64,000 bases of DNA from Candidatus Peribacter sp. (GTDB lineage Bacteria; Patescibacteriota; Gracilibacteria; Peribacterales; Peribacteraceae), in the NCBI GenBank assembly GCA_030647195.1, contig JAUSKD010000030.1, forward strand, positions 1 to 64,000, written 5' to 3'. Positions 29,189 to 38,658 of the stretch are shown piece by piece; within the stretch, counting starts at the first letter, position 1; every line of letters starts with the position of its first letter. The notes below the pieces were generated by a model that was given only the letters and a program-made list of their open reading frames with translations, had not been told where the DNA came from and ran no database searches. The position numbers and the translations under genes are program-made.

Positions 29189-30009
29189 AACCGCGTCTCA
29201 TTCCCGTGCTCCTGCTCAAGAACGGCATACTGGTCCGGAGCAAGAACTTCACATTCCACCAGCACACGGGTGATCCGCTGGGCCAGGTGGAGCGCTACAC
29301 CGCCTGGAAGGCCGACGAGCTCATTTATCTCGATATCAACCGCGACGACACGCATGACTTTCGCGAGACGATGAGCGTGATCGGCTCCACCAGCTCCAAC
29401 AAGAACATCCCCGCCACAATGACCAACGACGTCGTGTCGGTGATACGCTCTGTTTCCGAGAAATGCATGATCCCGCTGACGGTCGGTGGAAAAATCCGGT
29501 CGATCGACGACATCCGCGTGCGCCTTGCGAATGGGGCAGACAAAGTGAGTATCAATACGCAGGCACTCGATAATCCTTCGTTCATTGACCATGCCGCACG
29601 CACCTTTGGCAACCAGTGCATCGTTGTGTGCATTGATGTGAAGCGCGATCCCGGGACGGGAGTGTGCGAAGTGTACAAACATTTCGGCCGTGATCCTGCA
29701 GGGATGAAGCCGATAGCGTGGGCGAAAGAGGTGGAGCGGCGTGGGGCAGGGGAAATTTTGCTGCAGTCCATTGACCGCGATGGGACCGGGACGGGCTATG
29801 ACCTTGCGCTCATCCGCTCAGTCGCCGAGAGCGTGTCCATTCCAGTCATTGCCCTCGGAGGAGTGGGCAAATTTTCCGATTTCGTCGCAGGGCTCAAGGA
29901 AGGCAGGGCTTCGGCCGTTGCGGCGGCGAATATCTTCCATTTTTCGGAACAGAGCATCATCCACGCCAAGCAGGAAATGCAGGCCAGCGGAATTGACGTG
30001 CGACTGTAG
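29182..30009 (+). CDS. hisF: HisF-like cyclase subunit (copy 1)
   Basis: TIM-barrel: MLKPRLIPVLLLKNGILVRSKNFTFHQHTGDPLGQVERYTAWKADELIYLDINRDD ... PLTVGGKIRSIDDIRVRLANGADKVSINTQA. Confidence 0.88.
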   Translation: MLKPRLIPVLLLKNGILVRSKNFTFHQHTGDPLGQVERYTAWKADELIYLDINRDDTHDFRETMSVIGSTSSNKNIPATMTNDVVSVIRSVSEKCMIPLTVGGKIRSIDDIRVRLANGADKVSINTQALDNPSFIDHAARTFGNQCIVVCIDVKRDPGTGVCEVYKHFGRDPAGMKPIAWAKEVERRGAGEILLQSIDRDGTGTGYDLALIRSVAESVSIPVIALGGVGKFSDFVAGLKEGRASAVAAANIFHFSEQSIIHAKQEMQASGIDVRL

Positions 30010-30047
30010 GGCGATAGACTGGAAATCTCACTTTCTTCCTGTTATTC

Positions 30048-31229
30048 ATGCAGTACTGCAAGCGTTGCACGTACCCCATCATCGCGGTGAACCTGGCCAT
30101 GCGTGAGGATGACGTGTGCAGCGGATGCGTTGTCGGGGATGAGAAGGTGAGTATCGACTGGAAGGCCCGGGAAGCGGAATTCCACGACCTGCTCTTAGCA
30201 CATCGGAGCAAAGACGGCAGCAACTATGATTGCATCATTCCCGTGAGCGGCGGCAAGGACAGTCACTTTCAGGTGTGGTACGTCACAAAGAAGCTCGGCT
30301 TGAAGCCACTTCTTGTCACCTACTACACGCACAACTACACCGAGACGGCCGAACACAATCTCCGCAACATCAGCAGGGCGTTTGGAGTGGATCACTACGT
30401 GTTCACGCCCAGTCTGGACATGGTGCGCAAGATGAACATCGCCGGATTCAAAAAAATGGGCGACATGAGCTGGCACTTTCACTGCGGCGTGTGGACGCTC
30501 CCGTTCCAGGTGGCGGTGAAGTTCAATATTCCGCTCGTGATCTACGGCGAGCACGGTTTTCTGGACCTGGCGGGCCAGTACAGCCTGTCGGACCGGCCCG
30601 AGTTCACCGTCCGCGACCGCAAAGAGAGCTATCTGCGCGGGTACGACTGGCAGGATTTCGTGGGCGACGAAGGCCTCACCGAGCAGGATTTGCTCTGGGC
30701 CAGGTATCCGTCGGATGAAGACATTGCACGCGTGGGGGTGCGGGGCATCCATCTTGGCGTGTACACATACTGGGACGGGAATGCGAATGCCAAGAACATG
30801 CAGCAGTACGGATTTAAACCAAGCAACGAAAAGAGCGAACGCACCTACCGCACGATCTCGAACGTCGACGACATCCATGAGAACGGTATCAAGGACTGGC
30901 TCAAGTTCGTGAAGTTCGGCTACGGGCGCTGCACCGATCATACATCCAAAGACATCCGGCTGGGCATCATGACGCGCGACGAGGGGATCGCGCTCGTGCG
31001 CCAGTATGATCACGTCGTTCCGCGAAAATCTTTCGATTATTTCCTCTCCATGACTGGCATGAAAGAGGAGGAGTTCTTCCGCATTGCAGATACGTTCCGT
31101 GACAGAAGGGTGTGGTGGATTCAGAACGGCCAGTGGTGGAAAGATAATGTGTGGGGAGAGTCCTGTGCCTACGGTCCGGTGCACCTGCCCAAGGAAGCCT
31201 GGAAAAAGTTTGAAAAGAAACCATCCTGA
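30048..31229 (+). CDS. N-acetyl sugar amidotransferase, WbpG/LegX/PseA family (copy 1)
   Basis: MQYCKRCTYPIIAVNLAMREDDVCSGC ... YDCIIPVSGGKDSHFQVWYV (PP-loop SGGKDS), paired Cys motifs. Confidence 0.9.
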   Translation: MQYCKRCTYPIIAVNLAMREDDVCSGCVVGDEKVSIDWKAREAEFHDLLLAHRSKDGSNYDCIIPVSGGKDSHFQVWYVTKKLGLKPLLVTYYTHNYTETAEHNLRNISRAFGVDHYVFTPSLDMVRKMNIAGFKKMGDMSWHFHCGVWTLPFQVAVKFNIPLVIYGEHGFLDLAGQYSLSDRPEFTVRDRKESYLRGYDWQDFVGDEGLTEQDLLWARYPSDEDIARVGVRGIHLGVYTYWDGNANAKNMQQYGFKPSNEKSERTYRTISNVDDIHENGIKDWLKFVKFGYGRCTDHTSKDIRLGIMTRDEGIALVRQYDHVVPRKSFDYFLSMTGMKEEEFFRIADTFRDRRVWWIQNGQWWKDNVWGESCAYGPVHLPKEAWKKFEKKPS

Positions 31230-31248
31230 TTTCCCTTCTTTGATCTCC

Positions 31249-31968
31249 ATGTCTCTCCTCATCACCCTCTGTGCCCGTGGCGGTTCCAAAGGCATTCCGG
31301 GCAAGAATATCCGTCCGATCAACGGCATGTCGCTCATTGCCTACACTATCCGCCATGCGCAGGCGTTCGCGGAGAAGACGAAGGCGGATATCACACTCTC
31401 GACGGAGAGTGATGCCATCCGAGACGTTGCGGCGCAACATGGTCTTAAGAGCGACTACGTCCGTCCCGCGGAGCTTGCCTCGGACTCGGCGGGCAAACTC
31501 CCTGTGCTGCAGCATCTGCTGCTGCATGAGGAGCAGCGTCTGAAAAAGCGGTACGACTATCTGCTCGATCTCGACGTCACTTCGCCGCTGCGCACCGTCG
31601 CGGATCTGGAGCAGGGGTTTGCACTCTTGGAACGGGACGAGGCGGCACTCAACCTCTTTTCCGTCAGTCCGGCACGGCGCAGCCCGTACTTCAACATGGT
31701 GGAGCGCGGCGAGGACGGATATGTGCATCTCTGCAAGCAGCCCGCGGCAACCCTGCTGGCCCGGCAGAGCGCGCCGAAGGTGTACGACATGAACGCATCA
31801 TTCTATTTCTACCGTCGCGCGTTCTTTGACTCTGCTCCCCAGAGTGCTGTTTCGGAGCGCTCTCTCATCTACGAGATGCCGCACCTATGCTTCGATCTGG
31901 ATGCGCCGGAGGATTTCGCCTTCCTGGAATTCCTGTTGGCACAGAATCAGCTTGGATTTTCCTTATGA
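31249..31968 (+). CDS. Acylneuraminate cytidylyltransferase (NeuA/LegF-like)
   Basis: MSLLITLCARGGSKGIPGKNIRPINGMSLIAYTIRHA; YDYLLDLDVTSPLRTVADLEQ. Confidence 0.9.
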   Translation: MSLLITLCARGGSKGIPGKNIRPINGMSLIAYTIRHAQAFAEKTKADITLSTESDAIRDVAAQHGLKSDYVRPAELASDSAGKLPVLQHLLLHEEQRLKKRYDYLLDLDVTSPLRTVADLEQGFALLERDEAALNLFSVSPARRSPYFNMVERGEDGYVHLCKQPAATLLARQSAPKVYDMNASFYFYRRAFFDSAPQSAVSERSLIYEMPHLCFDLDAPEDFAFLEFLLAQNQLGFSL

Positions 31969-32876
31969 ACATTCTTATCCTCGGCCTCGGCTCTATTGCG
32001 AAGAAGCACATCGCGGCGCTGAGGACGCTCGGGGTTGATGCCACGATCGTTGCACTCCGTTCCTCACCAGATGCCGAACCCGTCGAAGGGGTAGAGGACA
32101 TTCATTCGCTTGGTGAGCTCGCCACTCGTCCGGATTTCGTTATCATCTCGAACCCGACTAATTTACATTTCGCCTCCATCCAGAGCGTTCTGCCTCTTAA
32201 GTGCCCGCTCTTCATCGAAAAGCCGGTGGTGCTGACCGAAGAGGAGGCGAAGAAATTCACGACGCTCCTTCCCAAAGATGCGGTGACGTACGTGGCATGC
32301 GTGCTCAGGCACCATCCCTGCCTGCAGTTCGTCCGCGATCACCTGAAGGGTGCCCACAAGCAGATCAACGAGGCGCATGCGTACTGCGGGTCCTACATGC
32401 CTGACTGGGTAAAGGGGAAGGATTGGAAGCAGAGCTTCCGCTTCGATCCTGCCCAGAGCGGGGGCGTGCACCTGGAGCTGATCCACGAGATGGATTATGT
32501 CTCCTGGCTCTTCGGCAAGCCCTCTTCTGTTTCTCACACGCTTCGGAATGTCTCTTCTCTCAAGATGCCGGCGCCGGATTATGCACACTACGTGCTTGGC
32601 TTCGATTCCTTCACTGCCACCATCACCCTCAATTACTTCCGCAAAGATGCCAAACGGACACTCGAAATCGTCTTCGAGGACGAAACATGGTCGGTGGATC
32701 TGCTCAAGTACACCGTCGAGGCGGGCGGAAAGCGGATATTTTCCTCTCCCCTGACCATGCCGGATCTATACTGCGCGCAGATGCGCTACTTCCTCGACTG
32801 TCTAAAGACCGGCAAGAAGCCGATGAATGCGGCAGAGGAAGCCTGCGATGTCTTACACCTTGCACTCCATGAGTAA
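31965..32876 (+). CDS. Gfo/Idh/MocA family oxidoreductase
   Basis: MNILILGLGSIAKKHIAALRTLG ... FVIISNPTNLHFASIQSVL ... LFIEKPVVLTEEEA; ATGA coupling. Confidence 0.9.
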   Translation: MNILILGLGSIAKKHIAALRTLGVDATIVALRSSPDAEPVEGVEDIHSLGELATRPDFVIISNPTNLHFASIQSVLPLKCPLFIEKPVVLTEEEAKKFTTLLPKDAVTYVACVLRHHPCLQFVRDHLKGAHKQINEAHAYCGSYMPDWVKGKDWKQSFRFDPAQSGGVHLELIHEMDYVSWLFGKPSSVSHTLRNVSSLKMPAPDYAHYVLGFDSFTATITLNYFRKDAKRTLEIVFEDETWSVDLLKYTVEAGGKRIFSSPLTMPDLYCAQMRYFLDCLKTGKKPMNAAEEACDVLHLALHE

Positions 32877-33606
32877 CCTCAAAGATCGCATCATCGTCGT
32901 GACCGGCGGCGAGGGATTGCTTGGCAAAGAGTTGATTGCCCGGTGCCGTGAAGCCGGTGCCACGGCCATTTCCGCCGATATTCATTGTGAGACGGATCTA
33001 GCGAAGGGAACCGTGCGCATGGATATCACGGATACGGACTCCATTCGTTCCTGTGTTGCCGAGGTCCAGAAGAAATTCGGTGCCCTGCACGGCTGGATCA
33101 ACAACGCCTATCCGCGGACGGCCGATTGGGGACTCCCTTTTGAAAAAATTCCTCCTGCTTCGTGGGACCAGAATGTTGCGATGCATCTCGGCGGGTATTT
33201 CCGTTGCTGCCAGGTCGTATTGGAGCACATGAAGCAGGCCAAAGGCGGATCGCTGATCAATATCGGATCGATCTACGGATTTCATGCACCGGATTTTTCG
33301 GTGTACGAAGGGACGAGCATGACGATGCCCGCCGCCTACAGCGCGATCAAGGGCGGCGTCATCAATCTGACGCGCTATCTGGCGGCGTACTACGGACCAC
33401 ACGGGGTGCGTGTGAATGCCATCTCGCCCGGGGGCATCTTCGATCAGCAACCGGAATCGTTCGTGAAGCGTTACGAGGCTCACACGCCGCTCGGCCGCAT
33501 GGCCACGCCCAAGGACATCGCTCCGGCAGCGACATTCCTCCTCTCGGATTCCGCCCGCTACATCACGGGGCACAATCTGGTCGTGGATGGCGGTTGGTCA
33601 CTCTGA
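32869..33606 (+). CDS. Short-chain dehydrogenase/reductase (PtmA-like)
   Basis: DRIIVVTGGEGLLGKELIARC ... YSAIKGGVINLTRYLAAYYGPHGVRVNAISPGGI; ITGHNLVVDGGWSL C-terminus. Confidence 0.9.
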   Translation: MSNLKDRIIVVTGGEGLLGKELIARCREAGATAISADIHCETDLAKGTVRMDITDTDSIRSCVAEVQKKFGALHGWINNAYPRTADWGLPFEKIPPASWDQNVAMHLGGYFRCCQVVLEHMKQAKGGSLINIGSIYGFHAPDFSVYEGTSMTMPAAYSAIKGGVINLTRYLAAYYGPHGVRVNAISPGGIFDQQPESFVKRYEAHTPLGRMATPKDIAPAATFLLSDSARYITGHNLVVDGGWSL

Positions 33607-34887
33607 TCACGCAACGGTGTACTTGAGCTTCCAGTCCCCGCCGGTTTTTTCCCACAGGCTGGGATCGCGGTAAGAGTCCACGGTCTCCCAGAATTTCTTT
33701 TCATCAAGATCGATGTATTGCAAAAAGTCCTTGAAGTAGCGGTGGGGAAACTCCCCCCGGAACCGGTTCACCAGTGCCACTCCCTCTTCCCGCGTGATCT
33801 CCCTGTTTCGGATTTCCTGCGCGGCATCTTGCGTCGCCCGTCCATAACCGAATTTGATGAGTGTCGTGTAGTAGAAGAAGTCGTCCGTGCGGTCATCCAG
33901 ACTGTTATATTTGCTGTAGGTGCCGGGCGTGCGTTCCGGCGCAGCTTCGAACCCGCAGTGCTTCACGGCGTAGTAATAGGTTTCCTGCGGGTGCCAGTTC
34001 AAGTAGTAGCCCAGGTAGTGGAATTCAATTTTCTTCTTTTTGATTTCATCCGGATCCGCCGGGAAGTACGGAGCCAGATCCCCTTTGGAGACGCCTTTTT
34101 CCAGGTAATCGGCGACCGAGACGCCACCGAGGTAGATCTGGTCGAGGTTTTTGCCCTGCAGAAAATCCAAGCGGAATCCTTCGCTATTCTTGTCATCGGC
34201 ATTGAACTTGTTCTGGTCGATTGCGACATTGGCGCCGTACTCTCCCGGACTCTCGCCGTAGAAGATCAGGGGGATGTTGTACTTGATGGCCATCTTCACG
34301 GCGAATGTCTTTTGTCCGAGGATGAACGGCTGGAACGGGTGGAGCAGGTGGAGGAAGGCGTTGCGCGTGAGCAGGCGGTGCGTCTTGCCGTTGGGGGTGA
34401 AGAGGTAGTTGTCGAAGCCGCCGACATGCAGCCAGTTCTGAAAATTGCGGAAACCGATGTCCGTGTACAGGTGCGGCGCCCAGGTGACGGTGAGCGGGTG
34501 CATGTCGTACTTGTACTTGAGGATGTGCGACGCGAAGCAGCTGTCCTTTCCGCCGCTGCCCGGTACGAGTATGTCATAGGAACCGTCTTTGCTCCGGTAC
34601 TTCGCAAGGAGCTCGATGAGCTCCTTTTCCCGCTCCAGCCAATCAATGGTTCCGTCATACTTCGCCGCGCAAAACCGGCAGGCGCTGCAGACACCCTGCT
34701 CATCAAAGTCGATGTACCGGTGCTTGAGACGGATGTGATGCTGATATTCGTTGCAGGAGGTCGGCCGGGTATTGGGCATGACGCACTTTTTGCAGAACTT
34801 CACCGTTGCCGGCAAGCCGTATTGTCGCTCATCCAAACCGTCTGGTGCCGGTTGCAGCGCTGCGGCGATTTTGGATTGAGAATCCAT
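33607..34887 (-). CDS. N-acetyl sugar amidotransferase, WbpG/LegX/PseA family (copy 2)
   Basis: VKFCKKCVMPNTRPTSC ... GVCSACRFCAAKYDGTIDWLEREKELIELLAKYRSKDGSYDILVPGSGGKDSCFASHILKYKYDMHPLTVTWAP. Confidence 0.92.
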   Translation of the reverse strand: MDSQSKIAAALQPAPDGLDERQYGLPATVKFCKKCVMPNTRPTSCNEYQHHIRLKHRYIDFDEQGVCSACRFCAAKYDGTIDWLEREKELIELLAKYRSKDGSYDILVPGSGGKDSCFASHILKYKYDMHPLTVTWAPHLYTDIGFRNFQNWLHVGGFDNYLFTPNGKTHRLLTRNAFLHLLHPFQPFILGQKTFAVKMAIKYNIPLIFYGESPGEYGANVAIDQNKFNADDKNSEGFRLDFLQGKNLDQIYLGGVSVADYLEKGVSKGDLAPYFPADPDEIKKKKIEFHYLGYYLNWHPQETYYYAVKHCGFEAAPERTPGTYSKYNSLDDRTDDFFYYTTLIKFGYGRATQDAAQEIRNREITREEGVALVNRFRGEFPHRYFKDFLQYIDLDEKKFWETVDSYRDPSLWEKTGGDWKLKYTVA

Positions 34888-34908
34888 CCGGGTGTCGGAG
34901 GAGGTGGG

Positions 34909-35628
34909 TTACCGACGCGCGGCATTCTGCGCCAGCCGTACGAAATTATCAATGATGCGGATACCCATTTTACCGCTTTTCTCAGGGTGAAACTGGCAAC
35001 CGATAATGTTGCCCTTTCCGATTACAGAAGCGAAGGTAAACCCGCCATACATTGTTTCGGCAAGGACGTGTGCCGGATCTTTTGGTTTCAGGAAGTACGA
35101 ATGGATGAAGTACATATCCGCGCCGGCGTTCACCCCTTCGAGAACCGTTCCTTTCCATGCTTTGCCCCTCTCCTGTCCCTCTCCTGCCCCTCGACTTTGC
35201 TCGGGGCACCCTCTCCCAGGGGGAGAGGGAACAAGGAGGGCGCTTTCTATGGAATTCCAGCCCATGTGCGGCGTCTTGGCGCCGTCTTTGAGCGGCGGAA
35301 AGTGCACCACTTCTCCCGGAAGTAAGCCCAGTCCCTCCCATTCGCCGAATTCATATCCTTTTTCCAGCAGTAACTGCGCACCGAGACAAATGCCGAGAAT
35401 GGGCTTACCCTTCGCCGCCGCAGTTTTCACTTCATCCAGCAGGCCGCGGACCCGCAGCCCCTCCATGCCCGCCTCGAAGGCCCCCTGTCCCGGAAGAACG
35501 AGGGCGGCAGCATCGCGGATTTCTTTGGGATCCTCGCTCAAGCTGACATCCTGCGTGAAACGCTTGAGCGCCTTCATGGCGCTATGGATGTTCCCGATGC
35601 CGTAGTCGACGATGCAGATGCGGGCCAT
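34909..35628 (-). CDS. hisH: Glutamine amidotransferase subunit HisH-like (copy 2) with in-frame insertion
   Basis: ARICIVDYGIGNIHSAMKAL ... ILGICLGAQLLLEKGYEFGEWEGLGLLPG ... GCQFHPEKSGKMGIRIIDNF; extra about 30 aa (LLVPSPPGRGCPEQSRGAGEGQERGKAWK). Confidence 0.9.
   Translation of the reverse strand: MARICIVDYGIGNIHSAMKALKRFTQDVSLSEDPKEIRDAAALVLPGQGAFEAGMEGLRVRGLLDEVKTAAAKGKPILGICLGAQLLLEKGYEFGEWEGLGLLPGEVVHFPPLKDGAKTPHMGWNSIESALLVPSPPGRGCPEQSRGAGEGQERGKAWKGTVLEGVNAGADMYFIHSYFLKPKDPAHVLAETMYGGFTFASVIGKGNIIGCQFHPEKSGKMGIRIIDNFVRLAQNAARR
35155..35245. repeat. Palindromic repeat inserted in frame within hisH copy 2
   Basis: CCCTCTCCC-AGG-GGGAGAGGG (35209-35229) plus CCCCtCGA-N6-TCGGGG stem; region absent from hisH copy 1. 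Confidence 0.65.
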
Positions 35629-35633
35629 GTGCG

Positions 35634-36395
35634 TTACGGGTGACGGATAGGAATGCGGTGTTCTGCCATTGTCTTCTTGAGGTCCGGAATGGCGTATTCA
35701 TCGTAGTGCAGGATAGACGCCACACATACCGCGTCAGCGTGACCGTCATTCACCGCCTCGGCCAGGGACATGCCGTCTTTCGCTCCGCCGTGAATCACCA
35801 CGGGAATATCCGCAATGGCCGTCACGGCGGCGAGCAGTTCCCGGTCATACCCTTTCTTCGTCCCATCGAAGTCTACGGAGGTCAGCAAGATCTCTCCTAC
35901 ACCCATGTCGAGTGCGCGCTTGATCCACTCGATGGCATCCAGCCCCGAGTGCTCGCGTCCTCCATCGGTGTACGCCTCCCAGTGCCCGGGGCTGCTGCGC
36001 TTTGCTTCAACCGAAAGAACAATGCACTGTGCGCCGAACTGGTGCACGGCTTCGGAGAGGAGCGTGGGATTGCGGGTCGCGTAGGTGTTGATCGCGACCT
36101 TGTCCGCTCCCGCGCGCAGGAAATTATTGATGTCATGCAGTGACTGGATGCCCCCGCCCATGGTGAGCGGGATGAAGAGCTCGTTCCCGATCGAGCGCAT
36201 CAGGTCGAAGTCGGGACTGCGCTGGTAGAGCGAGGCGACGATATCCATGGCGATCAGTTCGTCCGCCCCCTGCTCGAAGTACTTGCGGGCGAGGTCCACG
36301 GGATTCCCGATGACGCGCAGCCCTTCCAGGTGGATACCCTTCACCACGTTGGGTCCTTTGATGTCGAGCCGGGGGATCAGGCGCACGCTATGCAC
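35634..36395 (-). CDS. hisF: HisF-like cyclase subunit (copy 2)
   Basis: VRLIPRLDIKGPNVVKGIHLEGLRVIGNPVDLARKYFEQGADELIAMDIVASLYQ ... PLTMGGGIQSLHDINNFLRAGADKVAINT. Confidence 0.9.
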   Translation of the reverse strand: MHSVRLIPRLDIKGPNVVKGIHLEGLRVIGNPVDLARKYFEQGADELIAMDIVASLYQRSPDFDLMRSIGNELFIPLTMGGGIQSLHDINNFLRAGADKVAINTYATRNPTLLSEAVHQFGAQCIVLSVEAKRSSPGHWEAYTDGGREHSGLDAIEWIKRALDMGVGEILLTSVDFDGTKKGYDRELLAAVTAIADIPVVIHGGAKDGMSLAEAVNDGHADAVCVASILHYDEYAIPDLKKTMAEHRIPIRHP

Positions 36396-36436
36396 AGGAC
36401 ATAGTTTATTGAAAAACGTGCCAAAGGGTTATAGAT

Positions 36437-37513
36437 TTGCCTTCTGTTCGTATTTCCTTTCTTTTGCCCTTGGAGCCCTCTCCCCGCCCATCCGTATTCG
36501 TCATCGCCGAGGCCGGTGTGAACCATAATGGCAAGGAGGATCTGGCCATGCGTCTGGTGGATGCCGCCAGCGATGCCGGGGCGGATGCCGTCAAATTCCA
36601 GCTGTTCGATCCGGACGAGCTGGCCGGTGCGGCGCCTTTGGCCTCGTATCAGGAAGGCAAGGATGCCTGGCGCGATCAGAAAGAGATGCTCACTTCCCTC
36701 GTGCTGCCGAAGGATGCATACCGGCGGCTCGCCGACCGGGCAGCGGAGCGCAACATCGAGCTCATCGTGACCCCATTCGATATCGTGTCTGCCAAATTTT
36801 TGCTTTCTCTCGATCTCAAAAAACTGAAAATCCCTTCCGGCGAAGTGACGAACCTTCCGTTTCTGCAAAACGTCGCCGCCCTTGGCGCCGATGTCATTCT
36901 TTCCACGGGCATGTGTTCCCTTGAGGAGGTGCAGGAGGCCGTCGATATTTTCCGTACAACGAAAGTCCCACTGACCCTGCTCCACTGCGTCAGCGCCTAC
37001 CCCGCGCCCACCGACCAAATCAATCTTCGGGCCATGGAGACGCTCCGTCAGGCATTCCGTGTTCCCGTCGGCTATTCCGACCACACCGCAGGCATAGCAG
37101 TGGCTTTGACTGCCGCGGCATTGGGCGCACAGGTTCTCGAAAAGCATTTCACGCTCGACCGCACACTGCCGGGCCCCGACCACGCGGCATCGCTGGAACC
37201 CGGGGAACTCACGCAGATGATTCGTATCATCAGGGATGCAGAGGCTCTGAAGAACGTGTCCATCCTTCAGGAAGCCCTCGGGACAGGCGAGAAAAAATGT
37301 CAGCCGTGCGAAGAGGATGTGCGCTCCGTTGCGCGCCGGAGCGTGGTGGCTGCCCGCGATCTTTCGAAAGACCAGACTCTCACTGCGGAAATGGTCGCCG
37401 TGCGCAGGCCGGGCACCGGGATCGCACCGAAATTCCTGCAGGATGTCATCGGCAAGAAGCCCAAGAAGGATATGCTGTCCGGGACATCGCTCACCTGGGA
37501 CCTGCTCGCATGA
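36437..37513 (+). CDS. legI: N,N'-diacetyllegionaminate synthase-like (NeuB family)
   Basis: VFVIAEAGVNHNGKEDLAMRLVDAASDAGADAVKFQLF ... VGYSDHTAGIAVALTAAALGAQVLEKHFTLDRTLPGPDHAASLEP; start codon uncertain (TTG in the ORF track). Confidence 0.9.
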   Translation: MPSVRISFLLPLEPSPRPSVFVIAEAGVNHNGKEDLAMRLVDAASDAGADAVKFQLFDPDELAGAAPLASYQEGKDAWRDQKEMLTSLVLPKDAYRRLADRAAERNIELIVTPFDIVSAKFLLSLDLKKLKIPSGEVTNLPFLQNVAALGADVILSTGMCSLEEVQEAVDIFRTTKVPLTLLHCVSAYPAPTDQINLRAMETLRQAFRVPVGYSDHTAGIAVALTAAALGAQVLEKHFTLDRTLPGPDHAASLEPGELTQMIRIIRDAEALKNVSILQEALGTGEKKCQPCEEDVRSVARRSVVAARDLSKDQTLTAEMVAVRRPGTGIAPKFLQDVIGKKPKKDMLSGTSLTWDLLA

Positions 37514-38658
37514 AGACCATCCTCGCCATCACCGGCACGCGCGCGGATTACGGGATCTACGTTCCGGTCTTTCGGGCGATTGAGCGCATGAAAGATCTGA
37601 AGCTCGAAGTAGTGGCAGTGGGGATGCACCTGAAGAAAGAATTCGGCTCGACCATCGACGAGATCCGCCGTGACGGATTCCACATTGCCGCCGAGGTGGA
37701 TACGCTCACGCTCGAGGATACCCCTGCGTCGATGGCGGAATTTGTGGGCAGAACGACGGTCGAGTGCGCGCGCATCTTTGCCGAACGCAAGCCCTCCCTG
37801 GTTCTGGTGCTGGGGGATCGCGGCGAGCAGCTGGCGGCGACCGTTGCGGCAGCGTACCTCGATATCCCCGTCGCGCAGTTGCATGCGGGCGAGCTCTCGG
37901 GGTCCGTGGATGACGCCGTGCGTCATGCCATCTCACAATTGGCCTCGGTTCACTGTACCTCGACGGAAGAGGATGCGGAGCGCGTGCGGCATATGCTCGG
38001 CAATCGTGCCAGACAGGTGCACTGCACGGGTGCTCCCGCGCTCGATACGATCGCGTCGGTTACGCTGACTCCGAAAGAAAAATTACTCACGGAAGCCGGG
38101 TTGCCGGCCACTGGTTCCCTTCTGCTCTTTCTGCAGCACCCCGATACGCTCGATCCGCTGTCTCCCGCGCAGCAACTTGGATCCTCACTCAAGGCACTGG
38201 AGTCGTTTGACGGGAACATCGTGATCTTCGGATCGAATGCGGATGCCGGCGGCGTTTTGATGAATGAGACACTCAGAGAATTTGCGAAGAAAAGGAAGAA
38301 CACACGGTTCGTGCAGAGCGTCCCGCACGCCACATTCCTTTCGTGGATGGCGGCGGCGGACGTGCTGATCGGCAACAGTTCGAGCGGAATCATCGAGGCG
38401 GCGTCCTTCCGCCTGCCCGTCGTGAACATCGGCGGACGCCAGCAGGGACGGACCCGTTCGGGGAACGTCCTCGACGTGCCGTACGATGCCGACCGCATCC
38501 ACAAGGCGATTCAGGGCGCGCTCAGCGATGCGACGTTCCGTGCGAAACTCACACAGTGCAGGAATCTCTATGGCGACGGAAAGGCGAGCGGGCGCATTGC
38601 CGATATTCTCCACGCCTTCCTCATGGAGCGCCCAGAGGCTTACGGCTACACTGCATGA
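37510..38658 (+). CDS. legG: UDP-N-acetylglucosamine/bacillosamine 2-epimerase, hydrolysing (NeuC/LegG)
   Basis: MKTILAITGTRADYGIYVPVFRAIE ... VLVLGDRGEQLAATVAAAYLDIPVAQLHAGELSGSVDDAVRHAISQLA. Confidence 0.92.
   Translation: MKTILAITGTRADYGIYVPVFRAIERMKDLKLEVVAVGMHLKKEFGSTIDEIRRDGFHIAAEVDTLTLEDTPASMAEFVGRTTVECARIFAERKPSLVLVLGDRGEQLAATVAAAYLDIPVAQLHAGELSGSVDDAVRHAISQLASVHCTSTEEDAERVRHMLGNRARQVHCTGAPALDTIASVTLTPKEKLLTEAGLPATGSLLLFLQHPDTLDPLSPAQQLGSSLKALESFDGNIVIFGSNADAGGVLMNETLREFAKKRKNTRFVQSVPHATFLSWMAAADVLIGNSSSGIIEAASFRLPVVNIGGRQQGRTRSGNVLDVPYDADRIHKAIQGALSDATFRAKLTQCRNLYGDGKASGRIADILHAFLMERPEAYGYTA

Noticed and set aside
33718-35325. 535-aa plus-strand ORF opposite amidotransferase copy 2 and hisH copy 2
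   Set aside because: Spans two clear minus-strand family members; composition consistent with antisense reading.
28559-36395. HisH/HisF as true histidine biosynthesis genes
   Set aside because: Both pairs are embedded with WbpG-type amidotransferases in a sugar locus and no other his genes are present; an ammonia-supply role is more likely.
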